Positions 13,118-21,302 of a stretch of DNA of 33,296 nucleotides are shown here, piece after piece. Below the pieces are notes generated by a model. That model ran no database searches, was not told the origin of the DNA, and saw only the letters and a list, made by a program, of their open reading frames with translations. Source of the DNA: Chloroflexota bacterium (GTDB lineage Bacteria; Chloroflexota; Anaerolineae; CG2-30-64-16); NCBI GenBank assembly GCA_016876015.1, contig VGOD01000040.1, positions 1 to 33,296 on the forward strand, read 5' to 3'. The stretch's first letter is position 1, and the number at the start of each line of letters is the position of its first letter. Both the position numbers and the translations under genes were made by a program.

Positions 13118-16100
13118 TCAGCGCACCAGCGGCACGTAGACGTAGCGGCCAACAACGCTGACTCGCTGCTCGGCCGACCAATCGCCGACGTTGCCCGCCA
13201 GGTCGCGCGCGCGAGCCCGCAGGCGTAGCACACCGGATGTGGGCGCCGTGAAACGCGCTTGCGTTGCGGACGTTGCCAGCAGTGTGTTGAGCCATCCCCC
13301 CATCCCATAGCTCAACTGCACATCGTATGATGCGACGCCGATGCCATCGAAGCCGGCCCAGGTCACAGTGAAGGGTGTGCCCGGCGACACTGAGTCCGGC
13401 GCGGTCAAGGTGGTTGTGGGCGGCGCCGTGTCTACTCGCACCGCGATCTCCCCGACGGCCGAATGCAGCCCGGCGCGGTCACGAGCGCGGTGGAGCACGC
13501 GCCAGCTTCCCTCGCCGGTGAAGGCGACCGGTATGGTGTAGGGCAGCCAGACGGGGTTGGAGGCTGGAGGTTGGAGGTTGGAAGTTGGAAGTTGGAGGTT
13601 AGAAGTTGGAGGTTGGAGGTTGGAGGAGGTGTGATCTTGGGTTGGGAAGCGCGTAGGGGCTGAGGCGATGGCGCAGTCGCTGCATCGGCCGGTCCACGTC
13701 GTCAGTTCGGCGGCATACCAGATGCCTGCCACGCCCGATGTTGCATCTTCGGCCGAGAGCGCCACAGTGATCGGCGCAGTGAACCAACCGCTGGCGTTGG
13801 GGAGAGCGGCGAGCGCCGATCGCACGGTGGGCGGCGTGGCGTCCACGCGCACGGGCCACTCGGGGCTGGCCGAGGTTAACCCCGCGCGGTCGGCCGCCCG
13901 CAACTGAACGCGCTGCCCCTCCCCCTCTTGCAGGCCCAACCAGGTCAGCCGCAGCTCGGCGCCGCCGTCGCCCCAGATGGTTCCGCTCACCGGCCGCCAG
14001 GCGCTCCAGGTGAGTCCTCCATCAAGTGAAATGCGCCCCTGACCGCTGTCAGCCGCGACGCCGGTGAGCTCGTCGAGCGTGCGTGCTACTATGGTCGCGG
14101 CCACGGTGGTTGTCACCCAGCCGGTGGGCGTGATGATTTGCCAGGCAGTCGGCGGCGCAGTATCCACGAGCTGCGTCACGCCCGTCACCTCGACCGATGG
14201 GTTGCCGGCCGCATCGAGGATCTTGACGACGACCGGCTGCGGTCCGGCCGTGCGCATCGCCCGGTAAGCCACCTCTCCCGAATAGGGCGCAGGTCCCTTC
14301 AGCACGCGAACGCGATCCAGCGTGACCTCCGCGCCGCCGTCCACGATCAGCCGCGCTCCCACACGGCCGGCCGCTGTTGGCGCCAGCCAGAAATCCAGGG
14401 TGAACTCCTGGTACTCGCCGGCTGCTCGGAAATCGCCCGTGCGCAGATCGGCGAAGCTGAGCAGGGCATTGGTAGCTGAATCGAAGAGCTCGAGCCGTGC
14501 GATACGCTGGAGAGAGGCGGGGCCGGCCAGCACATCTGCAGACGCGCCGGTGGTGGATGCCGCTCGCAGCCTGGCATACGCCTGGTAGATCTGGTTTGCG
14601 ACCAGGGTCTGTGTGAAGGCGGCGGTCCAACGACTGGCGCCGCCCGCAGGAATGACCAGCGCCTGGCCGCTCCAGGCGTGCGGGTCCGCGACCAGGCTGC
14701 CCTGGCCTGCCTGGCGCGTGAAGTCGGCCGCGCGCGCCTGCCAATCGCCGCCGGCCACCACGCCCGCGGGTCCGCTGGGCCCACTGTCGGTGGCCGTGAC
14801 GTATAGCGTCACCGTGATGGAGGTCGAGGCGGCCGGCACGGTGAACTGGCCCGTGGGCGACAGGCGATCTTCGCCGGCCAACGTCAGAGTGTGCGTCAAC
14901 GCGGCGTAGCTGGCCGTCACGGTCACGGGCCGCGTGAGTGCGACCGGCAGGGGCCACGCGGCCGTCCAAACGCCGGGCAGATTCCCGAACTCGGCGGCCG
15001 CGCGGAAACCCGGCGCTTGCAGTGTCATGGTCAAGGTGGCAGTCGCCGCGACGCTGGCATGGGCGGTCACGTAGGCTGTGGAGCCGGTAAGCCAGGTCCC
15101 CGGCCACGGCGTCAACAAGCTGAGAGAGGCCGCGCCAGCGATCGGGTCCACCACTTGCGCGCCTCTGTAGTAGTGCGCCAGGATTTGGACCGTGTTCCAG
15201 CCGCGCCATGCGGCCCAGCGATAGGCGCCCCACTGCGAAAGGCCGCGGCCGTGCCCACTGCGCGGCCGGCCCAGGCTGACCGGATCGAGCACCGGCTGGA
15301 GGTAGGGCAGGCCGCCATCGGCCGTGGGATGGCCGCCATCAGCCCCATACTGGGCGACGATGATCTCTCCGTTGAAAGCCAGATAGCGGCTAGCCGTCGC
15401 CGCGGCCGCGGCGTCCGTGGAAGCATACCGCTTGTCGCACATGACCTGATCCACGACCCAATCCGTGACGTCGTAGGACGCGGTCGGCGAGGCCAGGACG
15501 ATCTTGCGCCATGCAAAGGTGCGAGCCGCGATCGCCTGCGCGTGCAGGGTCGCTGCCGGCCACGTGGTATAAACCTCCGCGGGCAACACGCGCGCGACGT
15601 ATTCCTCAAACGGAATCACCGTGACCGCCCACGCCGGCAGATCTCGGCAACTGTTGTCGGGATGATGCGCGACGCGGATAGCAGCCGGGGGGAGCAGGAG
15701 ACGCGGAGACGGGGCCGGCGTGACGAACGCGGAGGGCGGCAGGAACGGCTCAGAAACACGGGCTTCGGCGTTCAGCCAGTCCGGACGCTGGGCGAGCAGG
15801 GCTGGACTCGCGGGCGAATCCACGTCAATCATCCACCAGCGGCCGAATAAGGCCGTCTCGGTCCCGGTTGGCGCAGCGAACAGAGCGACCTGGCGGCCAT
15901 CAGGGGACCAGCGCGGGACCGAGAAGTGCTCGCTTTGCCCCCGCAAGACAGGTCGTGGGGCAGCGCCTGCGGCCGCCAGCCAAAGCGCGGGTTCAGGCCC
16001 CGGCGTCAGCCAGACTGTGGCGCCGTCCGCGGGCGCGGGGAAGGCGCGAGCCGAGCTGGGCAGCTGCGGGGCGGGGTTGGGCGCCTGGATCGCTGCGGCC

Positions 16101-16171
16101 CGCGCCGATGCGGGAAGCAGCGCCAAACACAGGCATGCAACGATCCACCCCTCGATCCCAACGACGCGCAT
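13118..16171 (-). CDS. Large secreted SpoIID/LytB-domain protein
   Basis: The 1017-residue protein starts with a signal peptide (about 1-27, WIVACLCLALLPASARA). The SpoIID domain (about 170-340) is clear from FEEYVARVLPAEVYTTWPAA, then LHAQAIAARTF and RSGHGRGLSQWGAY. SpoIID is a lytic transglycosylase that acts on peptidoglycan lacking stem peptides; whether this copy is active is unknown. The remaining 650 residues are beta-rich, Ig/fibronectin-like repeats (TATLTMTL, DTAPPTTTLTAP, ARDLAGNVGDWS), and the protein ends YVYVPLVR. ATG 16171 overlaps the nfeD stop by one base (TGATG); a GTG at 16174 is possible. About 24 residues at 849-872 (SNLQPPT repeats) come from a heptamer array. Confidence 0.88.
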   Translation of the reverse strand: MRVVGIEGWIVACLCLALLPASARAAAIQAPNPAPQLPSSARAFPAPADGATVWLTPGPEPALWLAAAGAAPRPVLRGQSEHFSVPRWSPDGRQVALFAAPTGTETALFGRWWMIDVDSPASPALLAQRPDWLNAEARVSEPFLPPSAFVTPAPSPRLLLPPAAIRVAHHPDNSCRDLPAWAVTVIPFEEYVARVLPAEVYTTWPAATLHAQAIAARTFAWRKIVLASPTASYDVTDWVVDQVMCDKRYASTDAAAAATASRYLAFNGEIIVAQYGADGGHPTADGGLPYLQPVLDPVSLGRPRSGHGRGLSQWGAYRWAAWRGWNTVQILAHYYRGAQVVDPIAGAASLSLLTPWPGTWLTGSTAYVTAHASVAATATLTMTLQAPGFRAAAEFGNLPGVWTAAWPLPVALTRPVTVTASYAALTHTLTLAGEDRLSPTGQFTVPAASTSITVTLYVTATDSGPSGPAGVVAGGDWQARAADFTRQAGQGSLVADPHAWSGQALVIPAGGASRWTAAFTQTLVANQIYQAYARLRAASTTGASADVLAGPASLQRIARLELFDSATNALLSFADLRTGDFRAAGEYQEFTLDFWLAPTAAGRVGARLIVDGGAEVTLDRVRVLKGPAPYSGEVAYRAMRTAGPQPVVVKILDAAGNPSVEVTGVTQLVDTAPPTAWQIITPTGWVTTTVAATIVARTLDELTGVAADSGQGRISLDGGLTWSAWRPVSGTIWGDGGAELRLTWLGLQEGEGQRVQLRAADRAGLTSASPEWPVRVDATPPTVRSALAALPNASGWFTAPITVALSAEDATSGVAGIWYAAELTTWTGRCSDCAIASAPTRFPTQDHTSSNLQPPTSNLQLPTSNLQPPASNPVWLPYTIPVAFTGEGSWRVLHRARDRAGLHSAVGEIAVRVDTAPPTTTLTAPDSVSPGTPFTVTWAGFDGIGVASYDVQLSYGMGGWLNTLLATSATQARFTAPTSGVLRLRARARDLAGNVGDWSAEQRVSVVGRYVYVPLVR
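13557..13626 (-). repeat. Ten-unit heptamer array in frame inside the SpoIID gene
   Basis: Ten successive 7-bp units on plus begin at 13557: TTGGAGG six times, TTGGAAG twice, and single CTGGAGG and TTAGAAG. Because 7 and 3 are coprime, three DNA units give one heptapeptide, so the protein shows SNLQPPT, SNLQLPT and SNLQPPA. The one stop-like trinucleotide (TAA in the TTAGAAG unit, minus strand) is out of frame. Confidence 0.85.
15695..15718 (-). repeat. Short octamer pair inside the SpoIID gene
   Basis: CAGGAGAC (15695-15702) and GCGGAGAC (15703-15710) are followed by GGGGCCGG. They encode a Pro/Ser/Leu stretch (APSPRLLLPP) between the N-terminal region and the SpoIID domain. The units match those of the array inside nuoC. 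It is short and could be chance. Confidence 0.4.
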
Positions 16172-17475
16172 CACATCTTCCGCACACGCAATCTGAACCC
16201 TTCATGCCCAGTGACCACGACGCGTTCGCCAACCCCGATCGGCTCGCTCTCTGACTCGGCGCGCCACAATTCGCCGGCTGCCAACACCATGCCGGTGGGC
16301 GCCAGAGCCTGGCGCACTTCGCCGGGCTGTCCCACCATGCCCTCCATGCCGGTGATCGGCTGGCGGCGTTGAGCCGCCAACGCTTTGCCGATGGCAAAAG
16401 CGAAAAAACCGGCTGTGGTCAGGGCCAGCGCAAAGATGGTCGGCCAGGGCACTTCCATCTTGCCCGTGTTGAAGAGCAGGTAGGCGCCGAACACGAAGCT
16501 GGCGATGCCGCCGACCGTCAATGCGCCATGTGTGGGCGCTTTGATGTCCAACACGAACAGAACGAAGGCGATCGCGATGAAGCCCAGGCCCACCCAGTTA
16601 GCCTCTAACTGCCCCAGCGCGTAGAACGCCAGCAGCAGACAGATGACGCCAACGATGCCAGCCACATAGCCGCCGGGGTTGGACAGCTCGAACAGGATCG
16701 CATTCAGCCCGATGGTCAATAGGATGGCTGCCACGGCCGGACTCGTGATGATGTTCAGGAATCTCTCGATGGGGCTGAGCGGTATCTGCTCGATCGGGCG
16801 ATCTGTCAGGGCGAGCTTGACTTCCTTGCCGGCGACCGTCACCGTGCGACCCTCTAGTTGGCGCAGCAGGTCGGGCACGTCGTGGGCCACGGCGTCAATC
16901 ACGCCGAGCGCCAGCGCCTCGTCGGCCGTGGCGGCCGCGGCTTCTGCCACGGCCTTCTCGGCCCAGGCGACCGCTTTCTCGCCGCGCCGGGCAGCCAGGT
17001 TTTTGATATCCGCGACCAGCACGCTGATGGCCTTGGCCTTGGCGGTTTCAGGCAGATCAGCGCCTTCGCTGCTCACCGGGCTGGCAGCGCCGATGGTGCT
17101 GCCAGGCGCCATGGCTGCCAGGTGGCCGGCCAGGGTGACGAAGGTGCCTGCGGATGCGGCGTGCGCGCCGCGCGGGGCCACGTAGACGATCACCGGCACG
17201 CGCGCGCTGGTGATGCGCTGCGTGATCTGCTTGGTGATGTCCACCGAGCCGCCCGGCGTGTCCAACTGGAGCACCACGGCCGCTGCGCCCGTGGCTTCCG
17301 CATCGGCGATCGTGCGGTCAATGTACTCGGCCAGGATCGGCGTGACCGGCCCCTTGAATACCGCCAGCCTGATCGCGCCTGTGCTTTGGGCGTTTGCCTG
17401 GCCCGCGATCAGCACGAGGACTAGCAATACCAACAACCAGAGGTTGAACCGAACATACATTCTTCGTGATCTCAT
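16171..17475 (-). CDS. NfeD-family membrane-bound ClpP-class serine protease
   Basis: The 434-residue protein has a signal peptide (about 10-29), a ClpP-like domain (33-215) and four to five membrane helices (about 240-380), then a soluble OB-like NfeD domain (about 385-434, GMEGMVGQPGEVRQAL). The catalytic Ser is S108 in AHAASAGT; the Lys should be K146 or K148, by the spacing in the archaeal homologue PH1510. LQLDTPGGSVD is the family motif. Members act at the membrane and are linked to stomatin-type partners; none is seen here. The start could be 17475 or ATG 17460. It lies one base from the end of the endonuclease gene and overlaps the SpoIID start. Confidence 0.9.
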   Translation of the reverse strand: MRSRRMYVRFNLWLLVLLVLVLIAGQANAQSTGAIRLAVFKGPVTPILAEYIDRTIADAEATGAAAVVLQLDTPGGSVDITKQITQRITSARVPVIVYVAPRGAHAASAGTFVTLAGHLAAMAPGSTIGAASPVSSEGADLPETAKAKAISVLVADIKNLAARRGEKAVAWAEKAVAEAAAATADEALALGVIDAVAHDVPDLLRQLEGRTVTVAGKEVKLALTDRPIEQIPLSPIERFLNIITSPAVAAILLTIGLNAILFELSNPGGYVAGIVGVICLLLAFYALGQLEANWVGLGFIAIAFVLFVLDIKAPTHGALTVGGIASFVFGAYLLFNTGKMEVPWPTIFALALTTAGFFAFAIGKALAAQRRQPITGMEGMVGQPGEVRQALAPTGMVLAAGELWRAESESEPIGVGERVVVTGHEGFRLRVRKM

Positions 17476-17476
17476 C

Positions 17477-18460
17477 TCATACCTTTCGTGTCCCCGGCGG
17501 GGTTGACTCTGATGTTAAAATCCATAGATCGTGGACGAGAAATCGCTGGAAGTCGTGAATCTGCTCGCGTAGCCGCTCATTGGATGTCATCTCGGGTCTC
17601 GGATCAACATAATAGACGCCGTCGAGCCGATTCAGCGCCACCGAGTATCCCAGGAAGTGGTTGCTCTTGAAAGTGGTATTGATCCCGAAAATGCTGTTGC
17701 CGCGTCGTACGCGTTGCACATCGTGGAGAAAAATCGCTATGACGGGTATATCACGCCCGAGCAACCTGGTGAGCAGATACTTGTCCAAGAAGATCTTGTC
17801 AATGCGATCTTTGCTCGTGATCTTGACCGAGCCGACAACTTCGGCGGGATGGATGAAACGGGTCTCGGCCGCCAGGATTGCTTTGTTACGCGAGAAGACC
17901 AGATCGAGTTCGTAGGACATCTCGTAGCCCGCAGAATCCGGTATCGGGATGTTAACCGTGCGCGGCTCGCACTCGACGCCGACCTCCTGGATAATCAGCC
18001 TGATCAAGGTCTCGAAGAGTTGGCCAGCGCGTTTCCGTGACTGATTCGTGTCAGCGAAGGCATCGCTGACGCAGCCGATAGCTTGTTGGAGCGTGTAGAC
18101 CAGACGGTTGATTGCGCGTGACTCCAGATACTGCCAGTTGCCAACCTGATCTCTGGCCGCTCCCTGGTGCCTGCGAAGGTCGCCCAGTAGTGCCATGAAG
18201 CGGCCAAACAGTTCATCGAGATCAGCCGCAGAAGCGACAAGCAGGTCAGTGTTCAATGGCCGCGTGATCTTGTATCCAAATTCGCCACCGTACTGGTAGA
18301 AAGCGTAATTCGGATGGGATGGCGAGACGATGCGCGTGGGTTGTTCGGCCTGGATGAATGCCAGAAAGGCGCGGCCCATGGTCAGGTAGTCAGCCAGTGA
18401 CTTGAACGCGGTCCTATCGCGCACACTCTCTTGAAGATCACCTAGCGTGGCCTGTCTCAC
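17477..18460 (-). CDS. Predicted type II restriction endonuclease (PD-(D/E)XK type)
   Basis: The 327-residue protein partners the adjacent methyltransferase. A restriction-like core is suggested by E150 (QLFETLIRLI), D186 in SYELDLVF and K213 in VVGSVKITSKDRIDKIF, followed by IPVIAIFLHDVQR. The spacing is unusual, so the catalytic set is an inference. The GTG start at 18460 overlaps the methyltransferase stop by four bases (GTGA), and a strong AAAGGAGGAAG site lies just upstream inside the methyltransferase gene, so the endonuclease is made after and by coupling to the methyltransferase. The recognition sequence is not evident. Confidence 0.72.
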   Translation of the reverse strand: MRQATLGDLQESVRDRTAFKSLADYLTMGRAFLAFIQAEQPTRIVSPSHPNYAFYQYGGEFGYKITRPLNTDLLVASAADLDELFGRFMALLGDLRRHQGAARDQVGNWQYLESRAINRLVYTLQQAIGCVSDAFADTNQSRKRAGQLFETLIRLIIQEVGVECEPRTVNIPIPDSAGYEMSYELDLVFSRNKAILAAETRFIHPAEVVGSVKITSKDRIDKIFLDKYLLTRLLGRDIPVIAIFLHDVQRVRRGNSIFGINTTFKSNHFLGYSVALNRLDGVYYVDPRPEMTSNERLREQIHDFQRFLVHDLWILTSESTPPGTRKV

Positions 18461-19455
18461 CGAATGGACTTCCTCCTTTCCGCATTCTGCAGGTCATATT
18501 CGATCCACTTCTCCACAGGCCAATCCTCGACCAGTTCGATGCGCTCCGCCGCCCACTGGCAATACTCCGCGGAAATATCGCACCCCTGCCACTTGCGTCT
18601 TAGTTGCTCCGCCACTACCGCGGTTGTGCCAGAGCCGAGAAACGGATCGAGTACCAGATCCTCAGGGTTGGACGAGGCTAGAACGATCCTGCGCACCAAC
18701 TCCTCTGGCTTTTGCGTCGGATGCGGCGTCTTCTCGTGCATACCGTTGCACGTGGTTGGGATTTCGATGACGTCCTTCGGCTTGGCGCCCCGTGGATTGG
18801 GTTGCCAGACCCGGTTCTTGCCGTTGCCTTTGCCGTATTGGCTGGTCTCAGCCTGGGGGTGTTCCGGATACTTCAGCGTGTGATTGCCGTAGGGAATGCG
18901 CACATCGTCAGTATTGAACGTGAAGTTGCGACTCTTGCGGAAGTGCAAGAGGCTCTCGTGCGAGCGTCCCCAGTCGTTGCCCAGATTGGCTTTGTTTCTG
19001 TAGTGCCAGATCAACCAGCGGCACCCCTGGAAAAAGCGTGACGCTGGCAGACGCAGGTCTGCCAGGATCTCAGAGAAGCCGCAGATGTAAAGCGTACCGG
19101 TCGGCTTCAATACCCGCGCTGCCTGCTCGATCCATTGCAGCGACCACGCGACGTATTGCTGTTGCGACTCGAATGTGTCCCATTCAGCCTTGCCGATATT
19201 GTAAGGTGGATCGGCGAATACCAGATCAGCCGACTCGACCGGCAATGAACCGAGCCAGGCTATGGCATCTCCGACCCAGATTTGCCCGTTCGGGTGTGAG
19301 TAGAAGAGGGTTGGCATTGTTGGATCCAGCCGCGTCGCAGCAAGGTCAGCATACACGCCTTTGAGCATCGGCTGGCCGAAGAAGGTCGGAACTACCGCAT
19401 GGCGAGCGAAAGCAACGGACGGCTCGCGAATCGTTTGTGTTGTCATCCTATCCAT
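18457..19455 (-). CDS. Type II site-specific DNA methyltransferase (N6-adenine or N4-cytosine, beta class)
   Basis: The 332-residue enzyme has the catalytic DPPYNIG motif at 82-88 before the SAM-binding DPFLGSGTT at 270-278, the beta-class order seen in M.RsrI and similar enzymes. KTPHPTQKPEELV precedes the SAM motif, as usual. The middle part (about 130-240) should set specificity. It would protect DNA from the endonuclease encoded directly downstream. ATG 19455 or ATG 19446 may be the start; neither has a strong ribosome site. The gene follows nadE by 35 bp in the same direction, so the R-M pair may ride on the nadE promoter. Confidence 0.9.
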   Translation of the reverse strand: MDRMTTQTIREPSVAFARHAVVPTFFGQPMLKGVYADLAATRLDPTMPTLFYSHPNGQIWVGDAIAWLGSLPVESADLVFADPPYNIGKAEWDTFESQQQYVAWSLQWIEQAARVLKPTGTLYICGFSEILADLRLPASRFFQGCRWLIWHYRNKANLGNDWGRSHESLLHFRKSRNFTFNTDDVRIPYGNHTLKYPEHPQAETSQYGKGNGKNRVWQPNPRGAKPKDVIEIPTTCNGMHEKTPHPTQKPEELVRRIVLASSNPEDLVLDPFLGSGTTAVVAEQLRRKWQGCDISAEYCQWAAERIELVEDWPVEKWIEYDLQNAERRKSIR

Positions 19456-19490
19456 CTTCTGGAATTCGTGTCACTCGTGGCTGGCTGCCC

Positions 19491-21137
19491 TCATGCGCTG
19501 TACCGCGCCGCCACCGGCATCCGCCGGCCCATGCCAAACGCCTTGGACGTGACCTTCAGCCCAGGCGCGGCCTGCCAGCGTTTGTACTCGTTGCGATCCA
19601 CCGTGCGCAGCACCCAGGCGGCTGTCCGCTGATCGTGACCTTCGGCGACGATCTCGGCCAGCGAACGCCCTTCATCCACATACAACTTGAGGATGGCATC
19701 CAACACTTCGTAGGGCGGCAAGGTGTCCTGGTCGGTCTGATTGGGTCTCAGCTCGGCCGAGGGCGGCTTGGTCAGCGAGGCCTGCGGGATGACTTCGCCG
19801 TCTCGGTTGATGTAGCGCGCCAACTCGTAGACCATCGTCTTGGGTACATCCGCGATGACCGCTAGCCCGCCGCTCATATCGCCGTACAAAGTGCAGTAGC
19901 CCACAGCCAACTCGCTCTTGTTGCCGGTGGTCAACACCAGGTAGCCGAACTTGTTGGAGAGCGCCATCAGCGTGTTGCCGCGGATGCGAGCCTGAATGTT
20001 CTCCTCGGCGACGTCTGGCGGCCGGCCCTCGAAGAAGGGAGTCAACGAAGCCAGATAGGCTGCGTGTACGTTCATGATTGGTATGATCTGAAAACGGATG
20101 CCCAGGTTGTTGGCCAGTGTACGCGAGTCTTCGATGCTGCCCTCAGACGAGAACGGCCCCGGCATGGTCACGCCAAGCACGTTCTCTGGCCCCAGCGCCG
20201 CGACCGCCAGGCAGCAGGTCACGGCTGAGTCAATCCCGCCCGAAAGCCCCAAAACGACTTGCCGAAAGCCGGTCTTGCGTGCATAGTCGCGGATGCCCAG
20301 CAGCAGCGCCCGGTAGACGGTCTCGATGGTTGGCTGCGGCGTGTACGCGTCTCGCGGGGCCTGGTCGCTGGAGTCCACGGTGACGACATGCTCCTCAAAA
20401 GCCGGGAACACGGCGACCGGCCGGCCCAGGCAGTCCATGAACAGGCTGCGGCCGTCGAAGATCAACTCATCGTTGGCGCCAACCTGGTTCACGAAGAGAA
20501 ACGGCAACCGATGTTTGCGTGCGTGTCCGCTGATAAGTCGCGCGCGAATTACCTCCTTGCCAGCTCGGAACGGCGAGGCCGAGATGTTGATCAGCAGGGT
20601 GGCGCCGGCGTCCGCCAGCGCGGCCACCGGATCGGAATCATACGGAAAGCGCAGCCACAGCTCGGGATCGGTCCAGGCATCCTCGCAGATGGTGACGCCC
20701 AATATCTCGTCCCGAAAAGGCACAACGGCCACCGAGCGCGCGGGATCGAAATAGCGCGCCTCGTCGAAGACATCGTAGGTGGGCAGCAGGGATTTGTTCT
20801 GCTGAAACAGCACGCGACCGTCCGCGATCAGCAGCGCGGTGTTATATAGACCCTTGCCGTTGGGCCGGCCAGTGGGCAGCGGCGCGCCAACCAGAATGCC
20901 GGTCGCGGGATAGAGCCGGGAAATCTCCAGAAGCCTGTCAACTGCCTCACGCGCCTGTGCGATGAACCACGCCCGTTCCAGGAGATCGCGCGGGGGGTAG
21001 CCGCACAGAAACAACTCGGGGAAAACCACCAGGTCAGGAGCGTGCCCCGCGCAGGCGCGCAACGTCTCCTGGATCTTGGCCAGGTTGCCGTCGTAGTCCC
21101 CGATGGTGGGGTTGAGCTGAGCAAGAGTGACCTTCAT
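19491..21137 (-). CDS. nadE: Glutamine-dependent NAD+ synthetase
   Basis: The 548-residue enzyme converts deamido-NAD to NAD with glutamine as nitrogen donor. The N-terminal nitrilase-type glutaminase has its triad E41 (VVFPELFLCGYPP), K115 (FQQNKSLLP) and C151 (GVTICEDAW). The C-terminal synthetase has the ATP pyrophosphatase loop SGGIDS at 299-304. The length fits the shorter bacterial class of about 540-570. ATG 21137 begins at the conserved MKVTLAQLNPTIGD. In-frame ATGs further up lie at or before the predicted transcription start. A promoter is at 21178-21206. Confidence 0.95.
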   Translation of the reverse strand: MKVTLAQLNPTIGDYDGNLAKIQETLRACAGHAPDLVVFPELFLCGYPPRDLLERAWFIAQAREAVDRLLEISRLYPATGILVGAPLPTGRPNGKGLYNTALLIADGRVLFQQNKSLLPTYDVFDEARYFDPARSVAVVPFRDEILGVTICEDAWTDPELWLRFPYDSDPVAALADAGATLLINISASPFRAGKEVIRARLISGHARKHRLPFLFVNQVGANDELIFDGRSLFMDCLGRPVAVFPAFEEHVVTVDSSDQAPRDAYTPQPTIETVYRALLLGIRDYARKTGFRQVVLGLSGGIDSAVTCCLAVAALGPENVLGVTMPGPFSSEGSIEDSRTLANNLGIRFQIIPIMNVHAAYLASLTPFFEGRPPDVAEENIQARIRGNTLMALSNKFGYLVLTTGNKSELAVGYCTLYGDMSGGLAVIADVPKTMVYELARYINRDGEVIPQASLTKPPSAELRPNQTDQDTLPPYEVLDAILKLYVDEGRSLAEIVAEGHDQRTAAWVLRTVDRNEYKRWQAAPGLKVTSKAFGMGRRMPVAARYSA

Positions 21138-21162
21138 GGGTTCAGTATCCGCAAGCCGCAGA

Positions 21163-21206
21163 ATGCCGTACATCGGCATGATAGCACACCCCGCGTATCG
21201 CGTCAA
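21163..21206 (-). promoter_or_regulatory. nadE promoter with overlapping inverted repeat
   Basis: On the minus strand TTGACG (21206-21201), a 17-bp spacer and TATCAT (21183-21178) lie about 40 bp before nadE. An inverted repeat ATGCCG-TACAT-CGGCAT (21163-21179) overlaps the end of the -10 and the expected start point, as an operator would. No known NAD regulator site is recognised. Confidence 0.6.
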
Positions 21207-21302
21207 TGAAGTCATGGGACTTTCGCACGGCGCGGGCGCGAGCGCGCCTGCGATTTGCCAAAACCGCCGCGGCGTGCTAACGTGGCAAAGAGGCGCTGCA
21301 CC

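Noticed and set aside
19463-19468. GAATTC just upstream of the methyltransferase gene as its recognition site
   Set aside because: The same hexamer occurs elsewhere in the window (2-7, 12380) and nothing in the enzyme shows EcoRI/RsrI specificity.
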